Shown one piece after another: positions 21,824 to 25,267 of a stretch of 25,267 nucleotides of DNA. The stretch comes from Thermacetogenium sp. UBA4966 (GTDB lineage Bacteria > Bacillota > DSM-12270 > Thermacetogeniales > Thermacetogeniaceae). Position numbers and translations under genes: made by a program. The stretch is from the NCBI GenBank assembly GCA_002397275.1, contig DHAA01000009.1, forward strand, positions 1 to 25,267. The letters are read 5' to 3'. The notes beneath the pieces were generated by a model. That model saw only the letters and a list, made by a program, of their open reading frames with translations, made no database searches and was not told the DNA's origin. Within the stretch, counting starts at the first letter, position 1; each line of letters opens with the position of its first letter.

Positions 21824-22624
21824 CTATTCCTGAGATAGATACCACTTGTCTTGGTCAATGTTAAATTCACCGGCATACTTATTATTAACTTTGATATCTG
21901 CTTCTTTCTTGAGTTTCATTTTATACTGGTCCCAGTAAGATTTATGCGCATCCTGTTTATTCAGTACTTCTGAAGCACTGTCATTATTCGCTATTCGGGG
22001 TATTTTTCCTGTTTCCTCAGCTTTACTGATAACATCTTTATAAACCTTATCTATCACGATAATCCTAAACGCATTGTACCACTCATATTTCTGCCAGTAC
22101 TCATCTTCTGATATACCCCAACTTTTAATTAGTTTATCAACAATTTCTTGATATTCGGGATTTGTTTTACTTTCTTCCGACTCTCTGTCAAGAAAAACTT
22201 TAATTTCTTCTGTCGTAGGAACAAGCCCTTTTTGTACAGCTTCATTAAGAATTATTTTTTCCTCTATTAATCCATTGAAAACAGCCTGATGGGTCCCTTT
22301 CGCAGGATTAACGGAATCGGATAAACCTTTTCTGAACTCCAATTCACTTATTGTAAGGGAAACATCACCTATCCGCGCAGCAACAAGATTATCCGGATGG
22401 TAAACCGTTTTCAAACTTTCGACAGCTTCTTCAAACGAACTCTTATGGTTTCGAACATAATCTCCCGTAGATTTCATAATATCATCTACTGATGGATGGT
22501 CTTCTGCATAAAGTACATTGTTTTGCTCATTATTTTTATCAGTTATCATAATTGATAACCCTACAAAAACGGTAACAGCCAATACCGTAACGCATAGGAG
22601 TAATGCCCTATACTTATTTTTCAT
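21824..22624 (-). CDS. Exported SurA-N-like protein
   Basis: The 266-residue protein begins with a signal sequence or membrane anchor (residues about 5-27, LLLCVTVLAVTVFVGLSIMI) and no lipobox. Residues about 80-160 resemble the SurA/PrsA N-terminal chaperone region: AARIGDVSLTISELEFRKGL, then AVFNGLIEEKIILNEAVQKG. No parvulin isomerase domain follows, so it is a chaperone-like helical protein rather than a full foldase. A strong ribosome site (AGGAGG) precedes the ATG. It follows the secreted-protein gene by 59 bases, so it may help fold or hold that protein. Base composition is clearly more AT-rich than the genes to the left, suggesting a different origin. Confidence 0.72.
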   Translation of the reverse strand: MKNKYRALLLCVTVLAVTVFVGLSIMITDKNNEQNNVLYAEDHPSVDDIMKSTGDYVRNHKSSFEEAVESLKTVYHPDNLVAARIGDVSLTISELEFRKGLSDSVNPAKGTHQAVFNGLIEEKIILNEAVQKGLVPTTEEIKVFLDRESEESKTNPEYQEIVDKLIKSWGISEDEYWQKYEWYNAFRIIVIDKVYKDVISKAEETGKIPRIANNDSASEVLNKQDAHKSYWDQYKMKLKKEADIKVNNKYAGEFNIDQDKWYLSQE

Positions 22625-22683
22625 AAAATAAGCCTCCTTGTATACTTTATTGTATTACTCATTCATTATGATGTTCCTAAACT

Positions 22684-23244
22684 TTAAAACCAAGGTGTAT
22701 AAGTATAATCCGTCCACAAAAAAGGCGCCCAAGAAGCAGGTAAGGCAAACGTGGTTCTGAGCTGTACACGATAAGTAGCATTCGGTATGCCCTCCAACGG
22801 AATGTAACTGTGTCTTGATAAAAAGTACATCGTCCCGCCAGGTAGTATTCTCGAACGAATTAAACCAGAACTCCATTGATTTGTACCCTGACTATTATTA
22901 ACATTATTATTCGTATCTAAAATATTGACATCTCGAATCCCAACTGCTCCGTTTCCTAACTCCGAAGGATAAATAGAATCATTAGGGGTTTTATATGCAA
23001 GTAAATCTTGATTGATCGCGGCCTTATAAGTATACCATGAATAAGCTCCAGTTCTAAAATCACAAATATAATTTGTACGATAAATAAAAGTTTTTGTACC
23101 CCAATTAAGATTGTATGCAGTATGCGAAAATTTCTTAGATCCCGAGACTTGAGCTGCTTCGACGTGTTTTTCAGTAACTGATAATGTGAAAATAAATATA
23201 GATAGTAGTATTAAACAACATGAAATGCTTTTTTTATTAATCAT
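22684..23244 (-). CDS. Secreted protein of unknown function
   Basis: The 186-residue protein starts with a clear signal peptide (KKSISCCLILLSIFIFTLSV, with cleavage likely after VEAA near residue 31). The mature 155 residues are rich in Tyr, Trp, Asn, Ser and Thr with alternating polar and aromatic residues (TAYNLNWGTKTFIYRTNYIC, YRVQLRTTFALPASWAPFLW), suggesting an all-beta extracellular fold. There are few charged residues and one mature cysteine. I do not recognise a family. GGAGGGAG lies 10 bases before the ATG. It is followed by the SurA-N-like gene on the same strand and shares its AT-rich composition. Confidence 0.7.
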   Translation of the reverse strand: MINKKSISCCLILLSIFIFTLSVTEKHVEAAQVSGSKKFSHTAYNLNWGTKTFIYRTNYICDFRTGAYSWYTYKAAINQDLLAYKTPNDSIYPSELGNGAVGIRDVNILDTNNNVNNSQGTNQWSSGLIRSRILPGGTMYFLSRHSYIPLEGIPNATYRVQLRTTFALPASWAPFLWTDYTYTPWF

Positions 23245-23268
23245 TTCAGAACATCTCCCTCCGTCCTT

Positions 23269-23297
23269 TAAATATGTGCTTAAGTTAAAACAATCAA
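23269..23297 (-). promoter_or_regulatory. Candidate promoter of the secreted-protein operon
   Basis: On the minus strand TTGATT (23297-23292), 17 bases and TATTTA (23274-23269) lie 25 bases before the start codon. The region is AT-rich, so chance is possible. Confidence 0.4.
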
Positions 23298-23365
23298 TAA
23301 ATATATGCTATATCCCCTCCTTGTACTATAGAGTTAGTTTTAATTTGCTCCAAGCCAATAGACTT

Positions 23366-23386
23366 GATCCTTGACAACCACATAGG
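23366..23386 (+). repeat. Left subterminal inverted repeat of the IS110 element
   Basis: The 21 bases from GATCCTTGACAACC to CATAGG match the right-end copy at 24856-24876 in inverse orientation at 19 of 21 positions. Confidence 0.75.
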
Positions 23387-23426
23387 AACTCCGGGGCAAC
23401 TCGGATAAATATTCTCGTAAAGGTAG

Positions 23427-23585
23427 GGGGCTTCGATCAACATCCTTGGGAAGCTCAGCTGTCCCGACTTAAAGAATGAAGCCCCGCCCGTACGAGAGGA
23501 CTCGAATGAGCACGTTGCGGATACGGCTTGCTGTATGCCGCGAGTTACGCACAAGGTTGAGGCTCGTAAGGGTTGCGGGAACCCT
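23427..23585 (+). ncRNA. Candidate bridge RNA (seekRNA) of the IS110 element
   Basis: The non-coding left end folds into several stems. GGGGCTTC (23427-23434) pairs with GAAGCCCC (23478-23485) and encloses a hairpin at 23448-23465 (GGGAAGC, loop TCA, GCTGTCCC, one bulge). TACGAG (23491-23496) pairs with CTCGTA (23563-23568) and encloses GCGGATAC/GTATGCCGC (23517-23541, one bulge). AGGGTT/AACCCT (23569-23585) is a perfect 6-bp hairpin just before the gene. Known IS110 bridge RNAs come from this position and use two internal loops to pair with target and donor DNA. The loop roles are not assigned here. Confidence 0.65.
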
Positions 23586-23617
23586 ACCTAAATTCAGCGA
23601 AAGCGAGGGTGTTAAAA

Positions 23618-24847
23618 ATGATTTATGGTGGCATTGATATAGCCAAGTATCGTCATGAAGTTTGCCTTGAAAATGACGCCGGGAATGTTATTCTACAGTT
23701 GCATATGGATAACAACCAGAGGGGAATGACTAAGCTCCTGCAAGCACTGGAAAAGCTAGGTATCGAGTCCCACGCTGTTAAGTTTTGTCTTGAAGCCACT
23801 GGGCATTACTGGCTCCCTATCTACTGCCACCTTAACCTTAATGAGCTGGGTTTTCAGCTTCATGTCATCAACCCCATCCAGTCGGATGCTTTGCGTAACC
23901 TCTATGTGCGCAAAACCAAAACCGATCAGAAGGATGCCTTTCTTCTTGCCGATTTGCTTCGCCTAGGAAGAGCCCCTGAAACCAAGCTTCCCTCTGAGGT
24001 TATTCTCAGGTTGCAGACTCTTTCCCGACTCCGCTTTGAGTTCGTTCGCCAGGTCGGTGGGCTTAAAAACAGGGTGCTTGGTATCCTAGACCGGATCTTT
24101 CCTGAATACCCCGACTGTTTCTCTAATGTCTTTATCCGGACTTCCAGAGAACTACTTAAATCTTATCCCGAACCGGAAGAGCTGGCAGAAGTGGATCTAT
24201 CTGAGTTGTCAGCTTTCCTGAAAGAACATTCCCGAGGCCTCATAGGCGAGGTGAGAGCTGAGAAAATCCAGTCTCTGGCTAGAGGCACCTTCGGTATCTC
24301 CTTGGCTCTTGATGCTTTCTCTCTCCAGCTGCGTTTGCTGGTTGAGCAAATTGAGTTCATTGAGGAGCAGATAAAGGTTCTCGAGGAGGCAATCAACGAG
24401 GTTATGGAAGAACTTCGCCCCAGCGAGGATACCCCGTATCGTCATGTCATTGAAACCGTCCCTGGCATTGGTCCCGTCTTGGCCGCTGCTATTATCGGTG
24501 AGGTAGGTGACATTTCTCGTTTTCCTAACGCCCGATCTCTTGTAGCCTATGCCGGCTTGGATGCTTCCATAAGGGCTTCAGGGCTGTTTGAGGGCACCCG
24601 TAACCGTATGTCTAAACGTGGTTCCCCTATGTTCAGAAATAGCCTATGGTTGGCTGCTGTTTCAGCCCGGCGTTTTAATCCGGAATTAAAAGCTTATTAT
24701 GATTTAAAACGTAGCCAAGGAAAACATTCAATGGTTGCTACCGGTGCCGTTGCCAGAAGACTTGTTCATCTGATTTATGCTCTCTGGAAGGATAACCGGC
24801 CGTATGACCCCGATTATCAATGGTCCCATCCCAACGGTAATGCGTGA
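23618..24847 (+). CDS. IS110-family transposase (DEDD recombinase)
   Basis: The 409-residue protein has the IS110 RuvC-like N-terminal domain with the DEDD residues: YGGIDIAKYRHEVCLEN (Asp7), KFCLEATGHYWLP (Glu59) and KTKTDQKDAFLLADLLRLGR (Asp103, Asp106). A coiled-coil linker (about 225-275) leads to the C-terminal transposase domain, VPGIGPVLAAAIIGEVGDIS followed by NARSLVAYAGLDASIRASG, whose serine near RASG is the probable nucleophile, then RMSKRGSPMFRNSLW. Length is normal and no frameshift is seen, so it looks active. The ATG at 23618 is chosen because GAGGGTG lies 6 bases upstream; the frame extends 15 codons into the RNA-coding leader. Confidence 0.95.
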   Translation: MIYGGIDIAKYRHEVCLENDAGNVILQLHMDNNQRGMTKLLQALEKLGIESHAVKFCLEATGHYWLPIYCHLNLNELGFQLHVINPIQSDALRNLYVRKTKTDQKDAFLLADLLRLGRAPETKLPSEVILRLQTLSRLRFEFVRQVGGLKNRVLGILDRIFPEYPDCFSNVFIRTSRELLKSYPEPEELAEVDLSELSAFLKEHSRGLIGEVRAEKIQSLARGTFGISLALDAFSLQLRLLVEQIEFIEEQIKVLEEAINEVMEELRPSEDTPYRHVIETVPGIGPVLAAAIIGEVGDISRFPNARSLVAYAGLDASIRASGLFEGTRNRMSKRGSPMFRNSLWLAAVSARRFNPELKAYYDLKRSQGKHSMVATGAVARRLVHLIYALWKDNRPYDPDYQWSHPNGNA

Positions 24848-24855
24848 CCAGAATC

Positions 24856-24876
24856 CCTATGTGATTGTCAAAGATC
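24856..24876 (+). repeat. Right subterminal inverted repeat of the IS110 element
   Basis: It begins CCTATGTGATTGTCAAAG 8 bases after the transposase stop codon and is the inverse of the left copy at 19 of 21 positions. Confidence 0.75.
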
Positions 24877-24951
24877 TTTTTTCTTTTGACTATTGACTTT
24901 TAATAGCACGTCTTTTAGTTTAAGTAGTTATTCGGAAACTCCCAAGCGAGT

Positions 24952-24982
24952 CTCCACACTGCTTTGCGGTTTGGAGGTTTTT
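24952..24982 (+). terminator. Intrinsic terminator right of the IS element
   Basis: CTCCA and TGGAG close a hairpin with an inner CTGC/GCGG stem and TTT loop, followed by GTTTTT. It lies just outside the recognised IS110 end and may belong to the gene that flanked the insertion site or to the element's edge. Confidence 0.6.
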
Positions 24983-25115
24983 CATTTCACCCCAAAATCT
25001 CTGGGCAACTTCATACAGCGATAGCAAGAGATAACAGAAGATAATTAGAAGTATTAAGAGTTATTTAGCATACATCACCCAATATGGGACTTGACGTTTG
25101 CCGATCCGCCCCAAA

Positions 25116-25156
25116 ATCGAAATGGAGGAATTTGTTGGTATGCATCCCATTTCGAT
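25116..25156. repeat. 10-bp inverted repeat spanning the start of the last ORF
   Basis: ATCGAAATGG (25116-25125) and CCATTTCGAT (25147-25156) are perfect inverted copies with 21 bases between them. In RNA this would place the ATG inside a stem. Confidence 0.5.
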
Positions 25157-25267
25157 ACAGGAGATGGCTTTTTTGCTCGGTTACTGGCGTCCTCACAGTG
25201 AATTCCAGGATTGGCTGGAACAAAAACTTTTATCTCTTCTCTCTGTGTTTGAAGCTCAAATATTTTT
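25122..25267 (+). CDS. Start of an unrecognised ORF, cut by the window end
   Basis: From an ATG at 25122 the frame stays open to the window edge (48 codons): MEEFVGMHPISIQEMAFLLG, then YWRPHSEFQDWLEQKLLSLL. The peptide is protein-like, with a small helix-turn-helix-like or amphipathic pattern, but I recognise no family. No good ribosome site precedes the ATG; an upstream TTG at 25098 is possible. The start codon lies in the 5' arm of a 10-bp inverted repeat. Confidence 0.4.
   Translation, partial: MEEFVGMHPISIQEMAFLLGYWRPHSEFQDWLEQKLLSLLSVFEAQIF

Larger units (their letters stand above)
23352..24899 (+). mobile_element. IS110-family insertion sequence
   Basis: The element comprises a left end with a structured non-coding region of about 230 bases, a DEDD transposase gene, and a short right end. 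Bounds given are the outer limits of recognisable inverted similarity: AAGCCAATAGAC (23352-23363) and GACTATTGACTT (24888-24899) match as inverted copies at 10 of 12. Inside them lie the stronger 21-bp repeats. True termini, which in this family carry no target duplication, may lie slightly outside. A long 5' and short 3' non-coding part is the layout of the IS110 group rather than IS1111. Confidence 0.8.

Noticed and set aside
23294..23554. Minus-strand open frame of 86 codons in the IS110 leader
   Set aside because: It is antisense to the structured RNA region and has no family resemblance; openness is explained by the stem-forming sequence.
1..25267. CRISPR arrays, tRNA and rRNA genes
   Set aside because: No regularly spaced repeats and no tRNA or rRNA signature sequences were seen on either strand by eye.

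Overview
The window looks like a chromosomal segment of an anaerobic, spore-former-type Firmicute of class Clostridia, probably near the Desulfotomaculum/Pelotomaculum group. The basis is a phasin-like/HD gene pair, strong AGGAGG-type ribosome sites, a SigW-type promoter, a methanol:corrinoid methyltransferase cluster and a yybP-ykoY-type leader. The taxonomic placement is inference from gene content, not from a marker gene.

Layout. 1-2350 (minus strand): a short TetR/DhaS-like regulator next to a perfect 16-bp palindrome, then a TetR - phasin-like - HD-domain operon with a clear sigma-A promoter and a near-palindromic operator. 2388-4122 is a decayed zone: the C-terminal part of an MFS transporter, the N-terminal part of a REP-type (IS200-like) transposase, an intact DUF3784/PH-like membrane protein that begins where the transposase remnant stops, and a possible gene remnant on the other strand. 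4123-5948 (plus): a small HAD protein and an HD-GYP protein.

6045-10343 (plus): an envelope-stress module. An ECF sigma factor lies behind an exact TGAAAC-N16-CGTA promoter, followed by its zinc-finger anti-sigma factor, two bactofilin-like membrane proteins in tandem, and a LiaF-like membrane protein with its own candidate promoter. 10361-13300 (minus): a calcium-type P-type ATPase behind a structured leader that I read as a yybP-ykoY (Mn2+) riboswitch with an overlapping intrinsic terminator, which suggests manganese export.

13333-18668: a one-carbon cluster with corrinoid protein, MtaB methanol methyltransferase and a second corrinoid protein (minus), a divergent third corrinoid protein (plus), and a PocR-domain/AraC regulator (minus). 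No MtaA-type second methyltransferase is in the window. 18749-21552 (minus): a CadC/SmtB-type metal sensor with promoter and operator, followed by a Zn/Cd/Pb-type P1B ATPase.

21824-23300 (minus): an AT-rich pair encoding a SurA-N-like exported protein and an unrecognised secreted protein. 23350-24900 (plus): an IS110-family element with 21-bp subterminal inverted repeats and a structured 5' leader that is a good bridge-RNA candidate. The window ends with a terminator and the start of an unrecognised ORF whose start codon lies in a 10-bp inverted repeat.
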